Shown piece by piece: positions 7,220 to 13,732 of a DNA stretch of 27,016 nucleotides. The stretch's first letter is position 1. Each line of letters begins with the position of its first letter. A program made the translations under genes and the position numbers. A model generated the notes under the pieces. It was not told where the DNA came from and did no database searches. It saw nothing but the letters and a program-made list of their open reading frames with translations. Source of the stretch: a virus; the IMG/VR virus record IMGVR_UViG_3300042479_000770, positions 1-27,016 of that record, one strand, 5' to 3'.

Positions 7220-7409
7220 TTTCTTTTAATTTATTTAAACATTTATATAACGTATTGGCTTCCATTAAGTTAAACATTCTATTTTGATTACAGAAATCTA
7301 ATGCCTTTCCTATTATTGTCAATGCAGATTCTTTATCAATATCGTATACGAATTGGTCGAACTCATCTATGTTGTCAAATTCAATTAAACCTCCGAATAT
7401 TCTTTCCAT
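7203..7409 (-). CDS. small acidic hypothetical protein, 68 aa
   Basis: A 68-residue soluble, acidic protein (MERIFGGLIEFDNIDEFDQF...) predicted to be mostly helical, with no membrane segment. It is the first gene of the minus-strand small-gene operon that ends with thymidylate synthase. A near-perfect Bacteroidota promoter lies directly upstream, with its -7 box only four bases from the ATG. The mRNA may therefore start at or next to the start codon (leaderless). I do not recognise a family. Confidence 0.6.
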   Translation of the reverse strand: MERIFGGLIEFDNIDEFDQFVYDIDKESALTIIGKALDFCNQNRMFNLMEANTLYKCLNKLKENENKD

Positions 7410-7413
7410 GTGT

Positions 7414-7445
7414 CAAATATATAAAATTCTTTTGGTAATTCCAAA
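7414..7445 (-). promoter_or_regulatory. Bacteroidota-type promoter, possibly giving a leaderless mRNA
   Basis: On the minus strand TTTG (7442-7445), a 20-base spacer and TATATTTG (7414-7421) match the TTTG / TAnnTTTG consensus at both boxes. Only ACAC separates the -7 box from the ATG at 7409, so the transcript should begin within a few bases of the start codon. It would drive the operon 7409 to 5018. Confidence 0.65.
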
Positions 7446-7456
7446 TAATTATAGGT

Positions 7457-7822
7457 ATGTCAGTTCACATTAACAACAAAACTTTCAATGCCGAATATCT
7501 ATCCCAACCAGAGGACATAAGTCGTGGTATGATGGGTAGAAAGTCGTTAGACGGTTGTATGGTTTTTAAAATGGGAAAAGGTCATCATTCATTTTGGATG
7601 AAGAATTGTCTAATCCCACTTGATATTGTCTTTGTACTTAACAACCGTATCAATCGTATTCATTCCAATTGTCCTGTTGAAGATTCACATAGGATGACTC
7701 TACCTCGTTACACCGGTATTGGTGACCACGTAATAGAATTTCCTGCAGGAACTACTGATGGTTGGAAAGTGGGTGATCGTGTTGCAATGTATCTTGGTTC
7801 TCCTCAGAATCCTGTTCGATAG
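7457..7822 (+). CDS. DUF192 family protein
   Basis: The 121-residue product carries the DUF192 pattern: SRGMMGRKSL (22-31), a hydrophobic VFKMGKG, SFWMKNCLIPLDIVFV (46-61) with the nearly invariant FWMKN..IPLD core, then P.....Y and VIEFPAGTTDGWKVGDRV near the end. DUF192 is a compact beta domain found in many bacteria and phages; its biochemical role is not settled. There is no signal peptide, unlike many bacterial members, so it should be cytoplasmic. It is a single plus-strand gene between minus-strand units. Its last 71 bases overlap the end of the convergent methyltransferase gene, so the two cannot both be fully transcribed without forming antisense RNA. Confidence 0.88.
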   Translation: MSVHINNKTFNAEYLSQPEDISRGMMGRKSLDGCMVFKMGKGHHSFWMKNCLIPLDIVFVLNNRINRIHSNCPVEDSHRMTLPRYTGIGDHVIEFPAGTTDGWKVGDRVAMYLGSPQNPVR

Positions 7823-8465
7823 GACTATCGTATTTCACTCTTGGTTTAACCTTTTCAAACACCCAAAAATAACTGTGATATTTTCGAGCGTGTTCTTGTT
7901 TAGTCCACTTGGTACCAAAGCTATTAATACGGACGTTTGATGTGAGGATGAATAAGTCTCTCGGATAGAATCCTAATTCCTGTGCCATATTCATAACCAT
8001 AACGTGAGAAAAATGATTCTTACCTCCAGATACCGTGTCTTGACATTTAAAGACTACGTAACCACCTTTCTCACAAACTCGGTACAATTCCTTCAATGTG
8101 TTAAAATAGTGGTTTTTTAGGTGGTTATATGACTCATAACCCTCAAATCTCTTTGCTATAATCGAACTACCCTCTTTATTATCACGATAAGACTTACCAG
8201 CAATAACAAAAGGTGGGTCAAACATAATACTTTTCATCGTTCCGTCTGCAAACGACAAATTCTCTGAACTACATTCCACAACCGTATCATTAACAGGATA
8301 AATGTCGGATTTATTAATCGGTGATGGTAAATCTTTCCAAAAATTACCTTTTGAATATGTACAATCTAAATCGAATCTTTCGATATTATAGAGAAACATA
8401 ATGTTTTTAATTGCGTCGTAGTTACTGTTGTAAACACTTTTTACGGGTTTAAAGTCTTTTTCCAT
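7752..8465 (-). CDS. DNA methyltransferase of the N6-adenine / N4-cytosine class (DPPF)
   Basis: A 237-residue protein with the amino-methyltransferase catalytic motif DPPF at 83-86, preceded by a typical beta-strand (KSIMF). Earlier comes a region with FDLDCTYSKGNFW (31-43) as seen in phage-type DNA methylases. After the catalytic motif there is LKELYRVCEKGGYVVFKCQD (the strand after motif IV), and the end has the HSYFWVFEK pattern typical of this fold. It has no separate target-recognition domain and no restriction partner nearby, so it is probably an orphan methylase that modifies phage DNA. The C-terminal 24 residues (from about YDSPIEQD) are polar, look dispensable, and are encoded in the 71-bp overlap with DUF192. 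Confidence 0.82.
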   Translation of the reverse strand: MEKDFKPVKSVYNSNYDAIKNIMFLYNIERFDLDCTYSKGNFWKDLPSPINKSDIYPVNDTVVECSSENLSFADGTMKSIMFDPPFVIAGKSYRDNKEGSSIIAKRFEGYESYNHLKNHYFNTLKELYRVCEKGGYVVFKCQDTVSGGKNHFSHVMVMNMAQELGFYPRDLFILTSNVRINSFGTKWTKQEHARKYHSYFWVFEKVKPRVKYDSPIEQDSEENQDTLQHDHPLSNHQ

Positions 8466-8498
8466 TTGTTTTTTAATATTTTTTTTGTATACTTTAGT

Positions 8499-8530
8499 AA
8501 AATATAGGAAATAAAAAACAATAAACCAAA
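8499..8530 (-). promoter_or_regulatory. Bacteroidota-type promoter for the DPPF methyltransferase
   Basis: Minus-strand TTTG (8527-8530), 20-base spacer, TATATTTT (8499-8506). The -7 box differs from TAnnTTTG only in the last base. The predicted start site is near 8492, leaving about 27 bases before the ATG at 8465. Confidence 0.5.
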
Positions 8531-8546
8531 ATATTTATAAAAAAAC
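8531..8546 (+). promoter_or_regulatory. TATA-type late-promoter-like site
   Basis: ATATTTATAAAAAAAC lies 8 bases upstream of the ATG at 8554. Similar TAT(A/T)TATAAAA strings precede other plus-strand gene groups and the minus-strand genes at 22800 and 25759. The resemblance to the T4 late box TATAAATA is suggestive, but the region is so AT-rich that chance is possible. Confidence 0.3.
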
Positions 8547-8553
8547 AATCACT

Positions 8554-8718
8554 ATGGCCTGCGGATGTAAAAAAAACAACTCTAACCCACAACCTGTTCA
8601 ACCAACGAACATAACTTTAAGTGAAACAGGAACACCTGTCGTTACACAACCGGCACCCGCACCGACAACAAATCAAACGGGGGTTGATGTAATTATTGAC
8701 CGTTTAAATAATCAATAA
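8554..8718 (+). CDS. small Cys-motif, Pro/Thr-rich protein, 54 aa
   Basis: ATG at 8554, TAA at 8716-8718. The product starts MACGCKKNN with two Cys at 3 and 5, continues with a Pro/Gln/Thr-rich, probably disordered segment (about 11-41), and ends in a short amphipathic helix VDVIIDRLNNQ. The CGCKK start looks like a small metal- or redox-binding hook, and I recall similar MACGCKK starts in other Bacteroidota phage genes. It stands alone between a TATA-type site and an intrinsic terminator, so it is a monocistronic unit, which supports its reality and suggests high, separate expression. Confidence 0.65.
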   Translation: MACGCKKNNSNPQPVQPTNITLSETGTPVVTQPAPAPTTNQTGVDVIIDRLNNQ

Positions 8719-8746
8719 TATCGTTTATACTAACGATTAAATGAAG

Positions 8747-8772
8747 TATCGTCTTAATTGACGATATTTTTT
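8747..8772 (+). terminator. intrinsic terminator after the small Cys-motif gene
   Basis: TATCGTC-TTAATT-GACGATA forms a perfect 7-bp stem with a 6-base loop, followed directly by six T (8767-8772). It ends the single-gene unit 8554-8718 before the glycan block. Confidence 0.75.
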
Positions 8773-8792
8773 AATCATTTCAGTATATAAGA

Positions 8793-8805
8793 ATATATAT
8801 AAAAC
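8793..8805 (+). promoter_or_regulatory. TATA-type site at the head of the glycan block
   Basis: ATATATATAAAAC lies 3 bases before the ATG at 8809 and just downstream of a terminator, where a new promoter is expected. It shares TATATAAAA with the site before 8554. The start site would fall inside the coding sequence if this were a true -10, so it may only be a leader sequence. Confidence 0.25.
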
Positions 8806-8808
8806 AAT

Positions 8809-9006
8809 ATGAAAGTAGAAACAAAATTAACAAGTGTTAACATTTTAGATGATGTTTACAGGAAGTTTAAAATTAAATCAATTGAGGGTTCAATGAACCT
8901 ACAAAAATTAGTAAATCGTTCTTTAGATTTATATTCTAAAGATGAAAACTTTAGAAACTCAATAAACAACCATAATGGTTTAGCAACAACAGGATCCAAA
9001 TTTTAA
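8809..9006 (+). CDS. small ribbon-helix-helix-like protein, 65 aa
   Basis: The N-terminal 45 residues have the pattern of a ribbon-helix-helix DNA-binding fold: a short strand (TKLTSVNILDD), a helix (DVYRKFKIKSIEG), a turn, and a second helix (NLQKLVNRSLDLYSK). The last 20 residues are polar and probably disordered. RHH proteins of this size act as dimeric repressors or activators in phages. It is the first gene downstream of the terminator at 8747-8772 and ends one base before the first glycosyltransferase, so it may regulate or simply lead the long plus-strand operon. The fold call is from pattern only. Confidence 0.6.
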   Translation: MKVETKLTSVNILDDVYRKFKIKSIEGSMNLQKLVNRSLDLYSKDENFRNSINNHNGLATTGSKF

Positions 9007-9007
9007 T

Positions 9008-10366
9008 ATGAAGAAAAAAATATTATTACTATCTGATGATTTAAGAATGACAAGTGGTATTGCCACAATGTCGAAAGAAATTGTGATGGGTACCATTCAC
9101 AAATATGATTGGGTACAATTAGGTGCGGCAATTAAACATCCAGAGTTTGGTAAAGTTGTTGATGTTAACGACGATATTAGAACAAGGACTGGTGTTAAAG
9201 ATGCTAATTTGAAAATTATTCCATATAATGGTTATGGTGACGTTGGTATTCTTCGTAAATTAATAGATGAAGAAAAACCTGACGCCATTTTACACTTTAC
9301 TGACCCACATTATTGGCAGTGGTTGTACGATGTGGAACACGAAATAAGGCAACAAACTCCAATATTATTTTATCATATATGGGATGATTTACCAGACCCA
9401 CAATATAATAGAGATGTTTTTGAATCTTGCGATTGGTTGGGTTGTATATCTAAACAAACGTATGGTATTGTACATCGTGTTGGTAAGAGAACTGATAAAG
9501 TAACATTTAATCCATTGAAGAATTGGCAAATTAGTTATGTTCCTCATGGTATTAATCCTGATTTATTTAAACCATTGGATAGAATATCAGATGATATTAA
9601 TAATTTAATTCATGGTGATAAGAAATATGATTTTGTTTTATTCTTTAACAGTAGAAACATTAGAAGAAAGCAACCAAGTGATGTAATTTATTCATTTAGA
9701 TTGTTCTGTGATATGTTATCAAAAGAAAAGGCAGATAAATGTTTATTACTAATGCACACAAATCCTGTTGATGAAAATGGTACTGATTTACCTGCGGTAA
9801 TTGATGCCGTTTGTAAAGATTACGATGTTAAGTTCACCAATTTAAAATTGGAACAAGATAAGTTAAATGAGATTTACAATGGTGTTGATTGTACAATTAA
9901 CATTGCAAACAATGAGGGATTTGGTTTAACAACCGCAGAGAGTTTAATGGCGGGTGTACCAATCATTGTTAATGTTACTGGCGGATTACAAGACCAATGT
10001 GGATTTGATTATACTGAAGATGATTACATTAATGTAGGTACACTTCACAATAAAGAAGTACATGGCAACATAAATCATGGTGATTGGGTTGAACCTGTTT
10101 GGTCATCGGCAATTAATCTAAATGGTTCGGTACCAACACCATATATCTTCGATGATAGAGTTAATGACAATGATGTTGCAAATGCCATCATGGAAATGTA
10201 TAAAATTGGTAAGAAGAAAAGAAAAGAAAAAGGATTAAAGGGTAGAAAGTTTATGATTAACAATCTATCAAATAAAATAATGTGTGATAAAATGATTGAG
10301 GGTATCGAACAAACCTTAGAGAATTTTAAGCCGAGAAGTAAATTTAATTTATACAAGATTATATAA
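9008..10366 (+). CDS. GT4-family glycosyltransferase (GT-B fold)
   Basis: A 452-residue GT-B glycosyltransferase. The N-terminal domain begins with a strand and acceptor/donor loop (MKKKILLLSDDLRMTSGIAT). The C-terminal domain begins near YDFVLFFNSRNIRRKQPSD (207-225), with the basic residues expected to contact the nucleotide-sugar phosphate, and contains the retaining-GT motif NNEGFGLTTAESLMAGVP (301-318) with the E-x7-E pair at Glu303 and Glu311. It would transfer a sugar from an activated donor to a glycan or protein acceptor in the cytoplasm. It has no membrane helix. It is followed after one base by a second GT4 gene, suggesting the two act in sequence on one acceptor. Confidence 0.88.
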   Translation: MKKKILLLSDDLRMTSGIATMSKEIVMGTIHKYDWVQLGAAIKHPEFGKVVDVNDDIRTRTGVKDANLKIIPYNGYGDVGILRKLIDEEKPDAILHFTDPHYWQWLYDVEHEIRQQTPILFYHIWDDLPDPQYNRDVFESCDWLGCISKQTYGIVHRVGKRTDKVTFNPLKNWQISYVPHGINPDLFKPLDRISDDINNLIHGDKKYDFVLFFNSRNIRRKQPSDVIYSFRLFCDMLSKEKADKCLLLMHTNPVDENGTDLPAVIDAVCKDYDVKFTNLKLEQDKLNEIYNGVDCTINIANNEGFGLTTAESLMAGVPIIVNVTGGLQDQCGFDYTEDDYINVGTLHNKEVHGNINHGDWVEPVWSSAINLNGSVPTPYIFDDRVNDNDVANAIMEMYKIGKKKRKEKGLKGRKFMINNLSNKIMCDKMIEGIEQTLENFKPRSKFNLYKII

Positions 10367-10367
10367 T

Positions 10368-11615
10368 ATGAACAAACCATTTTTATTATTTAGGGGACCA
10401 GTTAAAACAAGAAGTGGATACGGTGCACACTCAAGAGATTTGTTACAAGCACTTTATGAAATGGATTTGTTTGAAATTAAGATTGATAGTTGTATGTGGG
10501 GTTCAACCCCGATGACAGCATTGGAAGATAATTTATTTCATAAATGGATTGAGTCTAATATTGTTAGTCAGTTAGAAAAGACACCAGACATTTACGTTCA
10601 AGTAACCGTTCCAAATGAATTCCAAAGAGTTGGTAAATTTAATATCGGAATTACTGCTGGTATTGAAACAACTATTGCACCTAAGGATTGGATTGATGGT
10701 TGTAATAGAATGGATTTAATCATTACAACGTCCACGTTTTCAAAAGATGTTTTGTTACAAACAGTTTATAATGAGAATGAACAAAACACGGGTAAGTTAA
10801 TCAAACAACACAAAATCGAAAGACAGATAGAAGTACTATTCGAAGGTGTTGATACCAAAATATACAACAACGTTTATAACAACATTGACATTGACATCAA
10901 AGAAGATTTTGCTTACTTGTTTGTTGGTCATTGGTTAAAGGGTGACACAGGTCAAGATAGAAAAGATGTTGGTATGTTGATTAGATGTTTCGCTGAAGCA
11001 TTTAAGGATGTTGAAGATAGACCCGCACTTATACTTAAAACATCATCCGCATCGTTTTCAATTAAAGAAAGAGAAAGTTTTAGAAAGAAGATAGAAGGGT
11101 TAGTGAGTGATTATAAAAATCCACCATCAATCTATTTGTTGTTTGGTGATTTAACTAATGATGAAATGAATAATTTATATAATCATCCTAAAGTTAAATC
11201 AATGGTGACGATTACAAAAGGTGAAGGGTTTGGTAGACCTTTATTAGAATTTACAATGACAGGTAAACCCGTAATCGCATCTAATTGGTCAGGACATAAG
11301 GATTTCTTACCTATGGATAAAGCAATTATGATTGGTGGTAAATTAACTGAGGTTCATGAAAGTGCAGTTGATACTTTTATATTAAAGGATTCTAAATGGT
11401 TTACCGCAAACTACAACGAAGTATCCGAAGTTTTTAAATTGGTTTACAAAGACTATGATAAGTTTTTAGAAAAGTCTATGATGTTGGGTGATGAGAATAA
11501 AGAAAAATTCTCAATGGAAAAAATGAAAGAGAAGTTTAAAGACATCATCAATCCATTCTCAATACAACCAAAAGAACAAAAACTAATTTTACCTAAATTA
11601 ACAAAAATTAAATAA
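10368..11615 (+). CDS. second GT4-family glycosyltransferase
   Basis: A 415-residue GT-B enzyme, not a recent copy of its neighbour. The start has LLFRGPVKTRSGYGAHSRDL (6-25), which corresponds to the GxGxH-type loop of GT4 enzymes. The C-terminal donor domain contains FAYLFVGHWLKGDTGQDRKD and the motif GEGFGRPLLEFTMTGKPVIA (285-304), with the E-x7-E pair at Glu286 and Glu294. It is soluble. The stop is TAA, followed after one base by the next ATG (TAATATG), a spacing repeated through this block and typical of closely coupled genes. The sugar and acceptor cannot be deduced. Confidence 0.87.
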   Translation: MNKPFLLFRGPVKTRSGYGAHSRDLLQALYEMDLFEIKIDSCMWGSTPMTALEDNLFHKWIESNIVSQLEKTPDIYVQVTVPNEFQRVGKFNIGITAGIETTIAPKDWIDGCNRMDLIITTSTFSKDVLLQTVYNENEQNTGKLIKQHKIERQIEVLFEGVDTKIYNNVYNNIDIDIKEDFAYLFVGHWLKGDTGQDRKDVGMLIRCFAEAFKDVEDRPALILKTSSASFSIKERESFRKKIEGLVSDYKNPPSIYLLFGDLTNDEMNNLYNHPKVKSMVTITKGEGFGRPLLEFTMTGKPVIASNWSGHKDFLPMDKAIMIGGKLTEVHESAVDTFILKDSKWFTANYNEVSEVFKLVYKDYDKFLEKSMMLGDENKEKFSMEKMKEKFKDIINPFSIQPKEQKLILPKLTKIK

Positions 11616-11616
11616 T

Positions 11617-11892
11617 ATGGCAAGAGGTAGAAAAAAAATAAAGGAGGAATTATTACAATCGGTTATTGATAAATTAACGGTTGACGATAAACCAAAAATT
11701 GAAACGTATATGCCCTGTGAATGGATGATTCAATTTGATAATGACGAACCTCAATTATTCACAACTGCAGATGAAACCGTAGAATCACCTGAGGTTATTA
11801 TTAGGATACAAAATACTAACGAGGGTTATATTAAGTTTACCGACCCGACATCAGGTAAAACATTTAAATTATTTGCTAGACCAAAAAAATAG
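11617..11892 (+). CDS. small beta-rich protein, first of a paralogous pair (91 aa)
   Basis: A 91-residue protein with a basic, helical N-terminus (ARGRKKIKEELLQSVIDKL) and a beta-type C-terminal part. The end aligns with the next gene: MIQFDNDEPQLFTT / CFQFGNNEPIVFAT, then IKFTDPTSGKTFKLFAR / MLFTDNDKEFKLFAR. The shared end KxFKLFAR is striking in two unrelated-length neighbours and indicates duplication of a domain of roughly 60 residues. No enzyme motif is visible. Lying between glycosyltransferases and just before a capsid-like protein, it may be a small virion or decoration protein that is an acceptor for the glycan; this is inference. Confidence 0.65.
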   Translation: MARGRKKIKEELLQSVIDKLTVDDKPKIETYMPCEWMIQFDNDEPQLFTTADETVESPEVIIRIQNTNEGYIKFTDPTSGKTFKLFARPKK

Positions 11893-11894
11893 TA

Positions 11895-12131
11895 ATGAAC
11901 TTCAAATTTTTCAAAGGTGATGAAACACCAACACTTCTTTTTCAACCACATACATTTACACCAGAGAATGTTGAGTTTTGTTTTCAGTTCGGAAACAATG
12001 AACCTATTGTATTTGCAACAGGACCAAATGAATGTTCAATTCGATTAAGTCCAACTTCAGATACCAGTATGTTGTTCACCGACAATGATAAAGAGTTTAA
12101 ATTATTTGCAAGGGAGATACAAAATGGTTAA
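11895..12131 (+). CDS. small beta-rich protein, second of a paralogous pair (78 aa)
   Basis: A 78-residue protein starting MNFKFFKGDETPTLLF. It shares the domain FxFxNxEPxxF...FTDxxxxFKLFAR with the preceding gene but has lost that gene's basic N-terminal helix. Its start NFKFFKG also matches the start of the next gene (NFKFFHG), so the three small genes are linked by shared pieces. It ends 8 bases inside the next gene (ATGGTTAA). Function unknown; structural or decoration role suspected only from context. Confidence 0.62.
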   Translation: MNFKFFKGDETPTLLFQPHTFTPENVEFCFQFGNNEPIVFATGPNECSIRLSPTSDTSMLFTDNDKEFKLFAREIQNG

Positions 12132-12372
12132 GAATTTTAAATTTTTTCACGGGGTAATTAGAAGTACGTTAACCGCAACGTGGTCAGCACAAGAACATGA
12201 GCATTATGGTATAGATGCTGAGGCGGAATTAACTAGAATGATGTCGGAAGAAATTGCCAGAGGTATTGATGAAGAAATTATTAATGTAATAACAAGAAGT
12301 ATAAACGGCGGTGGTAATCATGGTTTTGATTATTTAAACCATTGGTTAAGAATGGGGGAAAATAGAGCATGA
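12124..12372 (+). CDS. small protein resembling a segment of T4-type capsid proteins (82 aa)
   Basis: With ATG at 12124 (MVKNFKFFHG) the product is 82 residues. A longer frame from 12085 adds 13 residues but would lie deeper in the previous gene. The central part TATWSAQEHEHYGIDAEAEL followed by TRMMSEEIARGIDEEIIN has the layout I know from the gp23-type major capsid protein, where a W/Y-S/E-x-A-Q-D-L...HG-D-A-E-x-E-L...I-x-x-E-I-x-x-E-I-D-R-E helix pair occurs. The protein is far too short to be a capsid protein itself (about 500 residues). It could be a head decoration protein, a remnant, or a capsid-interacting factor. It overlaps the next start as ATGA. Confidence 0.6.
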   Translation: MVKNFKFFHGVIRSTLTATWSAQEHEHYGIDAEAELTRMMSEEIARGIDEEIINVITRSINGGGNHGFDYLNHWLRMGENRA

Positions 12373-12554
12373 AATGTGAAAGACATAGTTGGGACACGGA
12401 TGATAGAGAGTGGTGTTGGAAATGTGAGGAATTAACAATAAATGAAAATAAAAAGAAATATGAAGATAAGTTTTGCAATAACAGTTTGCAAGGAATTGGA
12501 GGAGATAAAGAGATTAGTACCTTTCTTACTGAAACACAAAAGAGTTCAGGATGA
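12369..12554 (+). CDS. possible small zinc-binding protein overlapping a glycosyltransferase
   Basis: ATG at 12369 overlaps the previous stop (ATGA), as other starts in this block do. The N-terminal 20 residues contain two metal-hook pairs, CERH and CWKC, spaced 9 residues apart (Cys3, His6, Cys16, Cys19), enough for a small zinc knuckle. The remaining 40 residues are encoded in a frame that also carries the start of the next glycosyltransferase (95-base overlap from 12460) and look like low-complexity out-of-frame sequence. So the N-terminal part is plausible as a gene and the tail is doubtful; a frameshift or a truncated former gene is possible. Confidence 0.35.
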   Translation: MKCERHSWDTDDREWCWKCEELTINENKKKYEDKFCNNSLQGIGGDKEISTFLTETQKSSG

Positions 12555-13083
12555 GATAGTGGTTCTCTATGATGAAAAGAATGGTGATAAAGAAGTTTTA
12601 GAATTCTTATTACCATATAATAAATTACCAAATGTACAAACATGGAGGTGTTTTGATTGGAACAATAACTTTGCAGATTGGAAAAATATTCTTAATGGTT
12701 ATTGTGAAGGTGATTACATTTATCAAATCGATGCTGACGAAATGATTAGTGAGTATATGGTTAAGAATTTATCAGACATATTAGAAATGAATCCAGATGT
12801 GGACTTAATATTTGTTCCAAGAATTAATACAGTTCAAGGTTTAACTGATGAACATATTAAAAAGTGGGGATGGAAAATTAACGAAAATGGATGGGTTAAC
12901 TATCCTGACGCACAAGGAAGAATCTATAAGAAAGGAATGAGTTGGTATGGTAAAGTACATGAGAGGATTCTCGGTGGTCAGAAATTTTCATCGTTACCAA
13001 CCGACGATGATGATTATTGTATACAACACCATAAGACAATAAATCGACAAGAAAAACAAAATCAATTTTATAATTCAATATGA
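12460..13083 (+). CDS. GT2-family glycosyltransferase
   Basis: With ATG at 12460 the 207-residue product begins MKISFAITVCKELEEIKRLV, the first strand and helix of a GT-A domain; ATG at 12442 adds six basic residues. The metal-binding DxD motif is in IYQIDADEM (Asp91-Ala-Asp93). GMSWYGKVHERI near the C-terminus matches the xVHE motif seen in many GT2 enzymes. At 207 residues it is a short GT2 with no membrane segment. The stop overlaps the next start (ATGA). It would add one sugar from a nucleotide donor with inversion; donor unknown. Confidence 0.85.
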   Translation: MKISFAITVCKELEEIKRLVPFLLKHKRVQDEIVVLYDEKNGDKEVLEFLLPYNKLPNVQTWRCFDWNNNFADWKNILNGYCEGDYIYQIDADEMISEYMVKNLSDILEMNPDVDLIFVPRINTVQGLTDEHIKKWGWKINENGWVNYPDAQGRIYKKGMSWYGKVHERILGGQKFSSLPTDDDDYCIQHHKTINRQEKQNQFYNSI

Positions 13084-13694
13084 AATATCAATATCCAGAA
13101 CACTTCAAGTATCCAAACGAAAGGATATTCTTTACTGACCATATAGATTTATGGGAAGAATTTTTAGGTCAGTTAAAAAACAAACCAAATATCACTTTAG
13201 AGATTGGTGCATTATATGGCGGTTCCTCTGTTTATATATTAGAAGAATATTGTAAGTTAGAAGGTTCTCATCATTACATCATGGACATCAACACCAATGA
13301 GTTTATAGAAAATAATATTGAACCATATACTGGTAAGGTAAGTTACTTACTTGGTGAATCAGCAGATGCATTTAAAGTTTTGGAACACGATGGTTTAAAT
13401 AAAGAATTCTTAGACTTAATATACATAGATGGTAACCACATGTCTAAGTATGTTTTAGAAGATGCGGTTAACGCTTTCTATTGTTTAAAAGACGGTGGGT
13501 ATCTTGTATTTGATGATTACGGTGGGGGTTGGGAACAACCTAGACATATGCAAGTTAGGACCGCAGCAGATGCGTTTATGGATGCATATGTAAATCACTT
13601 TAAAATATTACACAAAGGATACCAATTAATTTTACAAAAAACAAACTACGTTAACATAATTGAATTTAAAGAAAATTATTATAAAACATTATAA
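13080..13694 (+). CDS. class I SAM-dependent methyltransferase (Methyltransf_24-like)
   Basis: A 204-residue methyltransferase. The SAM-binding loop is TLEIGALYGGSS (39-50). A later DLIYIDGNH (112-120) and GGYLVFDDYGGGW (139-151) are typical of the family that includes cephalosporin/macrolide O-methyltransferases and many glycan-cluster methylases (Methyltransf_24/TylF-like). The Asp pair in IDGNH and FDD is consistent with a divalent metal site. It is coupled to the preceding GT2 gene by an ATGA overlap and followed by a 38-base gap containing a TATA-type site, so it closes the first sub-operon of the block. The substrate is probably a sugar hydroxyl, from context. Confidence 0.82.
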   Translation: MKYQYPEHFKYPNERIFFTDHIDLWEEFLGQLKNKPNITLEIGALYGGSSVYILEEYCKLEGSHHYIMDINTNEFIENNIEPYTGKVSYLLGESADAFKVLEHDGLNKEFLDLIYIDGNHMSKYVLEDAVNAFYCLKDGGYLVFDDYGGGWEQPRHMQVRTAADAFMDAYVNHFKILHKGYQLILQKTNYVNIIEFKENYYKTL

Positions 13695-13711
13695 AATATC
13701 AAAAAAATTAA

Positions 13712-13730
13712 CTATATTATAAAAAAAACA
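13712..13730 (+). promoter_or_regulatory. TATA-type late-promoter-like site before the aminotransferase
   Basis: CTATATTATAAAAAAAACA lies directly before the ATG at 13733, in the only gap longer than 20 bases between 9007 and 22335. It shares TATATTATAAAAA with the minus-strand site at 22811-22830. The purely AT composition makes chance matches likely. Confidence 0.3.
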
Positions 13731-13732
13731 CA

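Noticed and set aside
12281-12643. 120-residue minus-strand open frame across the small plus-strand genes
   Set aside because: Low-complexity His/Ser/Leu-rich antisense sequence over three genes with coupled starts.
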